From Brachypodius melanocephalos (taxonomy: Eukaryota; Chordata; Aves; Passeriformes; Pycnonotidae): a stretch of 64,000 nt of DNA. Both the position numbers and the translations under genes were made by a program. Below, in pieces: positions 37,195 through 49,400 of the stretch (the stretch's first letter is position 1; each line of letters opens with the position of its first letter). The notes under the pieces were generated by a model. It worked only from the letters and a program-made list of their open reading frames with translations. It searched no databases and was not told the DNA's origin. Location: NCBI GenBank assembly GCA_013398615.1, contig VZSR01000598.1, forward strand, positions 1,693,086 through 1,757,085, given 5' to 3'.

Positions 37195-37360
37195 CTCCTT
37201 GTCGTGGGTCAGGACACCTTCCTCTATCCCAAGTTGCTCCAAGCCTCATCCAGCTTGGCCTTGGACACTTCTAGGGATTCAGGGGCAGCCACAGCTTCTC
37301 TGGGTACCCTGTGCCAGGGCCTCCCCACGCTCACAGGGAAGGATTTCCTCTGCTTTCTCA
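37195..37360 (-). mobile_element. CR1 LINE 3'-region copy, antisense
   Basis: In antisense orientation the copy contains GGACACCTTCCTCTATCCCA, GTTGCTCCAAGCCTCATCCA, CTTGGCCTTGGACACTTCT, GGGGCAGCCACAGCTTCTCT and GTGCCAGGGCC. These are successive parts of the CR1 3' region. The edges are approximate, and a diverged extension to the left (about 37120-37195) is possible. The open frames read through this stretch are products of the element. Confidence 0.85.
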
Positions 37361-40300
37361 GAGGTCCTGCCCCCCTCTGCAGACACCTGGCTGTGCCTCG
37401 CAAGGGTCCCGCAGCTCCTTGCTGCCCACCTGAGCAAGAACAAACTGCTCCAAGCACAAGCTGAGCACTTGATTTTCTTAGGTACTGACTCTGCTCATGG
37501 AGCTGCCCCTCCTTTGGCCACACTGACGGGTACTGCTGCCCTACCTCAGCCTGGGGCAGCACAGTGGGTCTGTCCCTTTGCCCGCTGCAGGTGTCCTGGG
37601 TGGATGAGAGGTAGTGTTTGGGTTCCAAATTCCTGCTGAAATAGCGGTGAGGTGTCTACATCTGCCCAACTACGCTTGACTTGTCTCGCTCTGCCCTCCG
37701 GTTGTTCCTCCATAAGGGGAAATTGATAAAGTATTTATTTTTCTCTGGCTGTTTCCATCTGTACTGCCTTGAGAGCATCCTCTGGCTCGCTTGGTTTGTT
37801 CCAGCAGGATGAGGTCCCGAGCCTCCCGCTATCCCTTCCCCAAGCGCACGCAGCCCAGCTCGTGCTTTTCTCTCAGATTATTTCTGCCTTACTTACCTTC
37901 ACTTCACCTTAAGCACACACACAAAAAATCATCAGCGCTACCCAGATAAATCCATCTGGTCTCTGTCTCAGCCTCATTTAACCTCCCATTGAAGAGATTG
38001 TATCACATGGTATTCAGCTGGAACCTATTACCTTGCATGCCCAAGCATATCACATTGAATTACCCCGGCCCACGGGCCTGCGGTGTTTGCTAATAGCTAA
38101 TGGCTGCTTTTAACTTGGAGGTGATTTATTCGAGCGCGTTTCTATTCGCAGTGCAGCGGGGGGGGTGTGGCAGTGTGTTAAGCAGAGCTCAGCGAGGGAG
38201 CGCCGGCGGGCTCCGCGGGATGGCTGAAGGCAGCCTGGCTTCACACCTCCGCCAGCTGCTGGGGTTTCCCGGTATTCCCGTTCCTCGCCGCTGTCCCAGG
38301 TGCACCAAGTGTTAGGGACCGAGAGTCAGTGCTCCTGGCTGCGCTCAGCAGGAGATGCGGGAGGGCACAGTGCTCTGCCTGCCTGTTGTCACCAACCTGA
38401 GTGCCACATCCGTGTGCTTAGTTAGGAATGGCCCGGGAAGGGGGCAGTGTCCCCATACCCTGTCCCCTAACGCCTCTCTGGGAGACGAATGTTTTCTGCA
38501 GTTCTGATGGCAGAATTAAGTTCACTTGTGTCATTGCTGAATTTACTGCAACTGTAGTGTAAAAGTGGTATGAAATTGCAGTAAAAGACAAAATTGAAAG
38601 CCTGTTATGGTGATGTGGTACAATTTTCCCTCTTTCTTTGCCTCATCAGTGGAAATACAAAAGCCTTCTGCAGGTCAGGTTCAGATACACCGGTGAACAA
38701 GCAGGAGAAAGGGAGAATGCGGGTTTTGAAGGTAAACCCAGCTCCCTGATTTGTGATTTGCTGAGTCTTGAGTCTCATGTTTGTCCTCCCGTAAGCCCAA
38801 GTCCCCCAGCATGGCTGTCCTTGCTCAGAGGGTGAGGAGGGACTTGTGCCTTCCAGGAGGAAGAGTAGTCAGTGACTGTAATAAATCAAAGTCATTCAGC
38901 TTGGGAGCTCTGTTATTCAGGCTTCACTCCTTGATAATGTATCACAAAAATCAAATGGTAAAGGTTATTCAATTATGGCTGATACCGCCAATGGGGAAAT
39001 CTGATCATGTACGAGGGCCTGCATCAATATTATTTATGTGTTGAGGGCTGTGCTGGCTGTCAGGTGCGAAATGGCAGAAATCCTACACGTGTCTAAGTCC
39101 TCTCTCTTCCTCTCACCTTACTTAATAACCAAGTAACATGATCCACTGTCTGTCTAAGATCAATAATAGCGCAGGGCACGTTTTAACAAGCTGGAAAATA
39201 TTTTTCCTGAGTATCTCAGGATATTGCAGGTGCTGAGATGATGGTGGGGAAGGAGGTGCTGCCTGGCATGGGACACAAACCATCTCCATCCTGGCCTGGC
39301 TGTGGGCGGCACCACAGGCCCTGGCTGCAGGATGTAGAAGAGTGTGGGCAGTCAATAGACATGGACAAAATGAAGTTGTGAACAGCAGCAGGAGCTAAAA
39401 TAGCAACATCAATAGCAGTTTCCAGATAATGATCTAATTAGCACAAACAACAAGTTTCCACTAATGACTCTTGTTCTTCCAGCTCCTTCCTTTCTGCTCC
39501 CCTGTTATTATTGACTCTGGCAGGGAGCGGCTGCGCTCCCGTCTCTGGGGCCAAGGCTTTGGAGCATTGTTTACTGCCTGGCTTTGAATTACTTCTCCAG
39601 GGGATGTTTGCTCAGGAGCCTGGGCTGCCATGCGTGGGATGGCTGCATGCAGAAAGTGGGTGGGGGGAGGAAAATCAGTTGTTTGGCTATTGTAGCTTTG
39701 AGAGGCCTTGGGAAAGTTGTGCTCCTACTGCACATCCCTCTTGTAAAAATAAGGGTGCTGACGTTCACCCACTGCAGTAGATTGGGAGCTGACTGCTTGT
39801 GGAGGGCTTGGGAAGCTGTGAGGGCAAAATGCTTGTCTGGAGCAGATTAGAGACTGTTGTTGGAGGAGCCGACAAGCTGTTCCTGTCCCTTCCCTCCCTA
39901 GGTATGAGCCTCTGGCACCTCCCTGCCTCCCTCCCACTGAAACAAACAGGCTCTTCTGTGCTCTTAAGGCCCCAGCTTGGCAAGTATTGGCGTAATGCTG
40001 TCACTTCCTCTATGGTCAATGGCCACTGTTCTGGCTGCTGCTTTGTCCTCAGTTGTGGTGGGCAGGATTTTGCATTTGCCTATTTTGAAGATGCCCATTT
40101 CTGACATCTCCCAGCTGCTGCTGTGGGACTCAGCTTTGCCGGGACAGCAGAGTGGGACCATAGCTGCATTGCTGGATGTGTTTACCGGGCTGTGCCTGAG
40201 AAGGCTCTGCCTGGCACCAGGAGCAGCCCACGGGCCAGTGACTCTCACTTACTGAACTCAGAACAAACCCTGTACTTGTAAGGGTGCAATTACTGGCAGA

Positions 40301-41253
40301 TCATTACTGTTGATGAGTCTTGTGCTAAAATGCCTCTCCAGATTAAAAACCTCAAGGAAACACATCTGCGCTCCTCAGCCTCCCGGCCCCGTATTCCCGT
40401 GGCTGTTCTGGCTGCTGATCTGCAATTCCGAGTCTCCCTCCTCCCAGCCCTGCCCGTCTGCCGGGGCCCGCTGGGAGCCGGGCTGCGGAGCCGCAGATGC
40501 TGAGAGCTGTCAAGTGCACAGAGATGTTCTGGGTGTTTTCGGCTGAGAATTCAGCTCTGCTCTAATGAAGCCCAACAGCCGCTAAGGAGGTTTTATTCAA
40601 CTCAAGGTGATTTTGACTAATCCCTCCTTGCAGCGTTTTCTGAGGTGCTCTGTGTTTCCAGGGCTATATTTTTCTTTCTCTCAGCCTTCAAAATCAACAC
40701 TGTTGAGGGGGATGGCAGAGCCCTGAGAGAGGATTTTGGCCTGGGTGTGTTTTGCCTTCTTTCCCTGGGCAGGTGCCGGTTCCAGACAGGAACAGGAGGG
40801 TTGTCCTGGCTGGGTGGAGCCCAGTGCTGAGCACAGGAATAGCCACAGGTGCTCCCCACATCCCGACTCATTTCGATGCAGCCAGCCTGTCTTCCACCTC
40901 TCCCGGAGGAGCTAATTATGATGATGTTAATGAGGCAGAGGTGCTGATGCTACCCAGGGTTTTAATGACTTTCCTCCAAGTTTTCTGCTACTTTTACTGG
41001 AGGCAGAAGGGTGGTTTGTAAGGACTGGTGAGGGCAGGAGCAGGCCTGGCTGTCAGACCCCCCGAGTATGTGAAGGGAAAGTGGTGGAGCCAGGTCAGGG
41101 CTAAAATACTACTGCAAGTAAATTTCAATGATCCCTTTGGGGAGCAGATAAGACAGGTTTGTGTGTGCGTGTGGCATGTGCCAGGATACTCTAGAAGCTG
41201 GAAATGACTGAGTAGAGGTGCTGGAGCACTTATGTAAAATATCTAAATAAATC

Positions 41254-41259
41254 TTTAAT
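41254..41259 (-). terminator. Candidate ATTAAA polyadenylation signal of DAB2IP
   Basis: On the minus strand the sequence reads AATATTAAAGATTTATTT. It ends an A/T-rich, UTR-like stretch (41250-41480) after which the sequence becomes GC-richer. ATTAAA is the commonest variant signal. Cleavage would fall near 41235. Confidence 0.4.
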
Positions 41260-43384
41260 ATTTCTAATTGCAAATGTACATAAATTGCACAGCCACATCA
41301 TTTCTTTGAACACCAACAACTTTCTCTGTACATTATTACATAGTTTAAAAGGAGCTGAAGGAGATTCAGCAAACACTTCCACTTTGCTTTTTTTTTTTAA
41401 ACATACTTACAAAAAAAGATTTGTTTTTCTTTATAAGAGGATATAAAACATAGCGACTGCTTATCAGGAACAAGTATCAGCCTAAGCAGATATACAGAGA
41501 GAGGTATATCTTAAGACACAGTGATGTATGATAAAGGAATATGTGAACATGGAGGCTGCACTCTGGGGTACTGGTAGCTGATGCAGAGCCACATGGCATT
41601 TACAGCAATGTCACAGCTCAGGTGATCTGTGAAAGTCAATGCTTGAATGGGACACCCTTTTCCAAAGTGTGGTTGTTTCTGGATGTTGTGCAACACCCTC
41701 AGGATTGGATTTGGTTTGGAAAGCCCATGAGCTGCATGTTCTCTGCTGTTGTCCTCCTGCTGCCCCACGTGGGATTTTTCCCAAAGGAGAAGGAAAAGGC
41801 GAGGTCTGTGCAGGGTCAGAACAGCGCGGGTGCCACTGTCTGAGCAGGGAGTGTCCCTTCCTGTGGCCACTGAAGGGAGCTCCTGGTGGCTGTGAGGCCG
41901 TGGCTCTGCCCCACACCAGGTCCCAGTCCTGGCCAGCCTGGATTGCTTTGAACACAAACGTTTGGGAGGAGGTGACCACAGCAGTCACTGCAGGTGGGCA
42001 GGACAGAGCGTCCACCCAGGACAGTGTCACAGGTGTTCCCTTTGGACTTTGCTTTGTGCTCTCCAGGCAAAGCTGTGTGAAGGACAGGGCAGGGACCGTG
42101 GTGGAGCTGCTGGACCCACTGGTCACAGGCTGCTGTCAGAAAGGCCTCACCCCGGGGCTGCTCCCCCTGCCCTGGGATCACTGGGGGAAATGAGCCCCTT
42201 TCAGATCAGACCCTGGGCCACAGCCTGTGGCTCTCCTGGCTGAACACCTCCTTCCATCTGCCATCTGTGAGTGAAAGTCCTCTCCTTGTCCATCACAGAA
42301 CAGACCTCAGCACATTTTCTATTGCATCTGGGTGTGGACATTAGGAACAGGAAAAAGCCTATGAGCTATCTAAACTTTGGGAATCATTGATTCCTTGCTG
42401 ATTGCTTTCCTAGGAGAGCCTGTGACACCTCACTGAGGTCCAGCAAGTCCCTTTGCCCTTTAGGAATATTCATAGTAGCAGAACCTGTGTCCTGCAACCT
42501 TGCAGCAACCTCTGGGACTGGCTCCCAGACCAGAGGGTTCCACGTGTTCTCACAGTGCAATCAGTGCTTTACAGCTGCAAAAGCAGAAAACAAAACCAAC
42601 CAGACTCAAATGACAATGCAAAGTGACACTGGACTCTTTGGATGGCGGCAGGATTTGCTTAAACTGGTGCAAAAGGGGCTGGTGACTACACTGTAGTACT
42701 AGATGGCATGGGGAAGGACTGGGGTCCCTCCCATCTTTTGGCACTGAAGCCATAATCCCTGTCCAAAATGATGATGCTTACTGTCTGCAGAGACCTTGGG
42801 ATACTGGTCAGTCCATCTCATCCCCCTTCCTTTTTTCAGGAGCGTTCACTACAGTTTAACAAAACCCCAAATCAAAACTCTTAAAACAGAATCTTTGAGG
42901 TTGGCCCACCACAAATCTGGATCCATGGATTTGCTCCCTTCCCTCAGATCCCCAAGGGAGGAGGCTGGAATCAGAACTTGGGTCTGGATCCCGATTTGGC
43001 AGCCTGAGCCCACCTCTCCAACACAGCAATGAGCTACAGCCAAATCCCGACTGAATAAGCAGCACCAGAAGTAAGTTACTATATACAACTGTTAGTGAGA
43101 TAGATACGGTACAGTAAACACTGAGAACATTTACAAAAAAATATTAAGACTTGTAGTAAGATAAAAACTGGAGTGTTTTTGCTTTGTTTACACTTTGACG
43201 AGTTTGCACTAGAACAGCCTCTTACTGTAGAAAGCGCAAGAACAAGAAAGGAAATGGAGCCGATGACAGAACCTTGGGGACAGTGGTGGTTTGCTCTGGT
43301 GCTGCAGCACCTCTCGGGATCCAGGTATTGCTATGGCAGGTACCAGCTCCGAGGCCACGGCAGGGAACATGTGGGGCTCCCGCA

Positions 43385-43404
43385 CTCACACACGCACACA
43401 CACA
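43385..43404. repeat. Short (AC)n microsatellite
   Basis: ACTCACACACGCACACACAC-type dinucleotide repeat, imperfect and about 20 bases long. Confidence 0.7.
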
Positions 43405-46292
43405 GAGAAATGTACAGCTTATAAATAACAGAAACACAAACTGAAGGAACAGAACTGAGCCTGGACCTCAACACCTGCCCCCGAACCTGTTTAGGGGAGG
43501 GTCACGGTTAGGTCCAGTTGTTGACAGTTGCAGAGAAAGGAAACAGGAAAAACAGGGGAATCTCTAATGAGACTTCATCCTGATTTAAATTTCTTTTTGT
43601 ACTGGCTTGGAAAACTAAGCAACAACTCCAGAAGGTGTTGGCACTGGAACTTTTAAGATTTTAATAACTGGCTGTGGAAGGATTTAAGCATTCCTGCTAT
43701 TTCAGCAGAACAATGTGTTCAGTAATCTGCAAGTTTGAGGGTAGCCAGGAGTTTTTGACAGATCGGGGTGGGGGGGGAGAGCAGTGCCTTGGCTTGTGGT
43801 TGAGGAGAAGATTAAGATGTACTGTGCTTAGCTTCAGCACTAAACAATTGCTTTGTGGGTGTTTCTTTTTCCAGCTCTTACAGAGAGCACTGACTGCATC
43901 CCAAAATTACTTCCATGTATGAATGGAAATGTCGCTGGTGGGGCACCCGCCCCGTGCCCTGTTAGCGTTTCCATTCCTCTATGTCACTTCTGTCTTGAAA
44001 AGCTCCAGTCTCGCAACACAAATACTCAGAATTCAAAACAATCAGCTCTAAACAGGCATCTTAGGGCGAAAGTGTTTTAAATAGTCTTTTTTGCAGGGTT
44101 CTTATCATGTATTTGACTCTGAGAGAGTGGCAGGTGTAAATCTACGTACCCAACGGTTCACAGTACCCTGTATATTCCTAACCTGTCTGGGTCTTTCTCC
44201 AGTTGTAACCTTGTCAGATTTGTGAGGTTCTTCAAAGCCATCTGTGCTAGTCTCCAAAATTCAAAGGTGACTGTACTTGCCATAAGTACTGAGTTATGAC
44301 ATTGCTCTGAGGAGCTCCATTTGGGGTCTGCTGTGTGCTGCACCCCTCGGCAGGTGGTGGCGGGGTGTGGAGACCTCAGTGCAACACGTTCGCTCCTCCT
44401 GGGCTTGGCCCAGGGCTTCCAGGGACCAGAAAAACATGAAGGAAAAAGAGCATCTTTAATTTTGCAAACGATTGCATGAGGAAGAAATGCTGTTAAGGAG
44501 CCTTACGGCTGTGGGGCAGCATGGCAATGCAGAGCTTACTGGCAAAGTGTCCTGCTCAAGCAGCCTGGGAAGTGTGAGGCTGGAGACGGTACCTAAGCAG
44601 AGCAGAGCTCAGGAACGTCCTAGTCCCTTGGGCTGAACATTTACACACGGCAGGAGGAGCTAGGACAGGCGTTGAGCAGTGTGTTAACCTTTAGAGGGAG
44701 CATAGGCAGATGTCCTGTACACTGTACACTGTCATCCGTATCTCAGAGAAACCTCTGGCTCTCGGTACGAGGGACCTGCTCTGAGAGTGGGACTCGTGAA
44801 GGACTAACTGCCAGACCCACAAACCCACAAACACACCGTGGTGGCAGGTCAGCGGCACGACCCCCGTGAAGGGGCGCCCCCTCCGCTGAGCACAACGCGT
44901 CTGTGCCGCAGCCGCGCGTTTCGGCGCTGGGAAAGTCTAATCCTGGCTTATGCCTGCACAGTGCTCCTGACAAGGGGCCTTTCCGTGGTGGCTGCTGTTC
45001 TTGGTGGTTACTCCCTTATGACCATGTTTTACATTCTTCAAGCCGGTTAATTTCCATGCAGTGCTCATTCCCAATTTAAAGAGGACAGTATTCCAGAAAA
45101 TGGGATCTTTTTTTTTCTAATGCATACTGTGAAAGAAAAGAAATACAATTACCGATCTTCATGGTTCTTCAGGGCTTTTTCTTGTTTCTTTGTCTGTTTT
45201 TCTCCCCAGATATAGCAAAACTCTCAGCACAGAACATTCCATCCCCACAAGGAACCCTTGATCAAGCAGGAAGCTGCCACTCCACGTAGCCCCTCGCTCC
45301 CCCTCTACCACAACAGGCACCAGCAAATCCAGCCCCTGTCCCTCAATCACAGCTCAGGGACCAAGCTCAGGCAACATTCACTTTATTCTGTGGCAGGAAG
45401 TGTGCGTGGGACAGTGCCTGGGGCTATTGCTTACAAAACTCTTCCCCTTTATTTGTGAGAGAGCAGAAGCTGTCGAGAGGAATCGAGTTGCCATTCACCA
45501 GGTGCCAGCTCCTCCCTCCACTCCTGTGCCAGAGCCTTGGCCTTGCTCTGTGACCCCTCTGTCCCTGGGGCTGCCCAGGGACCCCCAGCAGCACCAGTCC
45601 TGCCCCCCTGCCACCGGCGTTCCCCACACAGCACCCCTTTGGCCACCACACCGCCCTGACCTTCCATCTGCACTGTGCTCCCTATATGGGCCGAGTTAAT
45701 TAAACAGTAATTAGCTGCATAAATGCCCTGTGGATGCTGTAAAAGTCAGTGGCCACACAAAAGCCACCAGGAAGGATGCTGGGCTCGGCTGGGGTTCACT
45801 TTGGGAGGGCTGTGCTCCGGGGGGAGTCACAGGAGAAGCGGGCCAGGCTTTGCTGCCATCCCTCAGATGCTACATGCAGCAGCACACTTGAACTGGACTT
45901 ACTGGGCCCCTGCCTGCTGCAGGCTCTGCCCAGCTCCCTTTATTTCGCTTACTGCAATGACAAGGACGTTACTCCTTGCTGGGAGGGGTGAGGCATATCC
46001 TTTGGGCAGTTTAGAAGGAAAAGGTTACTTTTGTTTCAACATTTAACACTGATTCAAATCCAACAGTGACAGCGATTCTCAAATATATGTTATTTTCCTT
46101 ATGCCACTCATCTCACACTCGACATTCCCGTCCCTCAAAGTGCTGGCAGGACATCTCCCAGCAGGGTCAGTCGGCGCCGTCCGCAGTAAGGAGCTGGTGC
46201 TCGGGGAGCAGCCGTTCTCTGAAGCCGCGGCTCACGCCTGCTGCGCACGGTCCCTCCGGCCAGGCCTCTCCTGCGGCAGCGCCCTCCGCGCG

Positions 46293-46460
46293 TTAACAAT
46301 TACTGCTGTTTCTGAATTCTCCATTCTCTGTAATCTGCAATTTAGTTGGGTTTGTGGGGGAGATCCCATTACGTGTCTGCATGCTGTACCTCTCTTTCAG
46401 CTGAGTAAGGGCACTCATTAGCCGTGCGTTGGCAGCATCCAGGGAAGCGATGCGTTTCTC
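46293..46460 (-). CDS. DAB2IP: DAB2IP last coding exon with stop codon
   Basis: The acceptor is TTGCTTGCAG. Reading on in phase 0 it encodes EKRIASLDAANARLMSALTQ, LKERYSMQTRNGISPTNPTK and LQITENGEFRNSSNC, then TAA at 46295-46293. The tail is almost identical to the mammalian long C-terminal form. Confidence 0.97.
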   Translation of the reverse strand, partial: EKRIASLDAANARLMSALTQLKERYSMQTRNGISPTNPTKLQITENGEFRNSSNC

Positions 46461-49400
46461 CTGCAAGCAAACAGGCAGAGGGCACAGTCGGTGGAAAGGC
46501 ACCAGCCCTGTCCCTCTGGGATGTCAGCCCACAGCAGTGACCCTGAGGCCTTTTGGACCAGGACCTTTCTCTTTGGCATTCCTAGGTGAGGGTTTTTAGG
46601 TGCTACACAGCAGTTTTTGAAATCCGCAGGCCTACAAATATCCCCTGCCTGTGCAATGTGAGCTACATTTATTTTAGGATCCCGATGAAAATGGAGATAA
46701 CACAGTTGCTCTAATTATTCAGTTATACACTGTACTGTTTGTACTAACTCAGCTGTTACAAAGATGGTAGGATTCCATTTCTAAACCCAAACTCTCCCAA
46801 GATAGTTATTCCTGTCAGTGTTTAATTAGTGTAAATTAATAGTTTAAATGACTTGTAGCCTCCCAGGCTGTCTTTCGTGGCAGCTCTCACTGATTACAGC
46901 ACTGTAAGGATGAGAGCAAGAGCTTCCATGTTGCAGCCTGATTCTACCACTCCTGTTCTTTGTGACACTGAACAAGAGTCATCCTCCTGTGACTGCCATG
47001 AGCAGAGGAACAGAACCAGCTCAGGGGCACAGCAGTTGCTTGTGTGTAACTCTGAAAGTCTGTGTATGAACAGCCTGAGGTGACCAAAAGAGAACAGAAG
47101 GGAGTGTGCAGGCACATGGTCAGAACCTCACACATACCCCACGAGGTGCAGGGGACAGAAGGTCCCAGAGCTGCTGGGAGGCAGCTGCGTGTTGGCAAAC
47201 CCACCCTGAAAACTGCAGCAGCCTTTGGCATGGGGCACTCACCTGTGCATCAATAATCTTCTGCTTGGAATCCACAGCAGCCTGCATTTCAGCGTGGTCC
47301 TTCTTTAACTCCTCCTCAACTGACATCAGTCTGGGAACCGTGCACACAAGAAAAAATTACATTGGCTGGGCTCTGCTAAGCGCAGGTATTACCCTCACGC
47401 TCTCCCTCCTCCTACCCACAAACCAAGCTTTTTTCTTGGCTCTTACTCTTCCCTGAAGCTCTCTCTAGTAGAGTGCCACAAACCTGAAGTGACACAGCAC
47501 AGCGAAGGTTGACCCAGAGGTAAGGGCTGACTAAAGAGACTAAGTGGGCTTGGCTCAGGTAAAGGTGAAACCAGCTGCACTGAAACAGTCCGGGACAAAT
47601 GTAAACACTACTTCCCACTGTGTGGGAGAAAGGGATTTAGAGTTACAAGTAGGGATGGTGATGAGATCCATAGCTATATGAACAGAACAAGCCTGCCAGA
47701 GCCTCCAAGCTCTCCCCTCTTGAAGCTCTGCCCTTGTGCATTAGGAAAACGTTGGGGTTTTCCTTGTCCCAGGTAACACTGAGGGGAAAACTCATATGTG
47801 AAACCTGCCTGCATCTTCCAAAGAATCCTGATTTTCCTGAGAAGGGGAGAGCTCTAATGCCAGCCAGGCTGCCCTGCCTTACTGCCATCCCCAGCACTCC
47901 CATCTCCCTGTACCTGCTGATGATGCCCTTCATCTGGATCTCCTTATCCTCCTGCTGCCTCCGGAGCCGCTCCTCGCTCTCCTCCAGCCTGGCCTGGTAC
48001 TCCAGCACCAGCTTCTGTGTGGTCTCCTCCTGGCATTTGAAGCGAGTCTCATATTCCTCCAGCTTCTTGTTGGAGATGCGGAGCTTGTCCTGCAGCACCA
48101 CCAGGTCCTGCTGGTACTGAGCACGCAGGGACAGACACAGGAGGAGAAAACACACGTGGCACGTTACCTCGTAGGGTTTGCTCTTGCCAGGGTTTCCCCC
48201 AAACCCGCTCACGCCCCTCTCTGTATCAGACTATAGCTGCAAACCCGTATCAGACAACCCCGCTCGCTGACACCTCCTCTTCCGTCTTCTGGGCGGCGCC
48301 AGGGGCGATGCCGGGTCCGCGGGGCGGGCAGGTCGCTGGCAGGTGCAGAGAGTGGGCTGTTAGCAGAGTCTGGCATTTCACAGGGGAAATGCAGGTTAGA
48401 GCGGGCCAGTGGCAAAGGCAGCGGGCAGCTTCTCGCACTGACAGCGCGGGGCTCGCACGGGCAGGAGAGGCTGCAGCCCTGGGATTTGGGGTTCACGCAG
48501 CAGCTCTTCAGTCTGCACAATAAACGGGGGGCCTTTGGGCAGGCTGGGTGCCAAGCACGAGCTGCAGTGACAAATGCAGGACACTGCTGTCTCATCACCT
48601 TCATCGGGCCGAGGGCACAGAGCACTCCTGCCTTTTGGACTCAGCATTTAACTCAGATCTCAAACCTTGGTTCAGTCCAAGAAGAGCTGCTGCATGAAGC
48701 CAAGACCCCACAGTTGTACTGTTCATTTGGGTGAAGCTATAAATCAGCAGCAGAATCACATAAAGCAATTAAAAAAATTAAGAGCTTTTGAACTCAGTAA
48801 AACTGGGTTCAGCTGTTGTGGCAGAACAGCATTCAGTAAACTTGTTTTGCTAAAGGAAAATCCACTGAGTGTATGCACAAGAAAAATGCATTAATTAAAA
48901 AAGTTATTATTTGGACATATTTCTTTTAAAAAAAGCATCTGGAATAACTAGAATAATTAACATGCAGCTGATAATGTGGCAAGCTGCTTTTAAAGAGTCA
49001 GATATGGGAAAAAGGCTTCCATATGAGTCATGAAGGCTGTTAAAGCTACATGAACTGAGAGAAGTGCACTCTGTTGTGTCTTGGCCTGTCTCCTTTAGCC
49101 ATCATACCTTTGGAGGCACTGCACTGATGGGTTTGGGTCATGTCCCAGGTCTGAGAGTCCTCCCGGACCAGGTGACCCCAGAGCAGCTCTAGGGAGAGGG
49201 GAGGGCAGCCAGGCTGCTGCTGGGACTGGCCAGCACTCCTCTCACAGCAAAAGTAACTGCAGCTCCCAAGGATTGAAAACTCAGGAAGCTGATGGTCTTC
49301 CTGAACTGCCGAAGTTCTGGAGCAAGGCGGTTTTCCTTTAGCAAAGCTCTTACTGCAGCACAGGAACAGCACGGTCTGCACATGGAACCTGAAGCAATGA

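Larger units (their letters stand above)
35445..41230. other. Intergenic region between convergent TTLL11 and DAB2IP
   Basis: No protein-coding gene was recognised here. It holds a CpG-island-like block (36270-36970), a CR1 fragment (about 37195-37360), a CpG-bearing stretch (about 37960-38320) and blocks resembling conserved non-coding DNA (about 38870-39040 and 39360-39480). The long open frames around 36.1-37.6 kb follow the GC-rich composition and the CR1 copy. They show no known domain. Confidence 0.55.
41235..46292 (-). other. DAB2IP: Putative long 3'UTR of DAB2IP
   Basis: After the stop at 46293 there is about 5 kb on the minus strand with no coding signal. UTR-like A/T-rich blocks lie at about 43080-43170 and 41250-41480. 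Earlier AATAAA signals on this strand (TTTATT on the + strand at about 45942, 45444 and 45380) could give shorter forms. An AC-rich microsatellite at 43385-43404 lies inside. Part of this stretch may instead be intergenic. Confidence 0.4.

Noticed and set aside
37013..37639. 208-codon plus-strand open frame
   Set aside because: It runs through an antisense CR1 copy and GC-rich flanks. No protein domain is visible.
41611..42243. Open frames of 120-184 codons on both strands
   Set aside because: Several overlap on both strands with none favoured and no recognisable domain. The region sits in the inferred DAB2IP 3'UTR.
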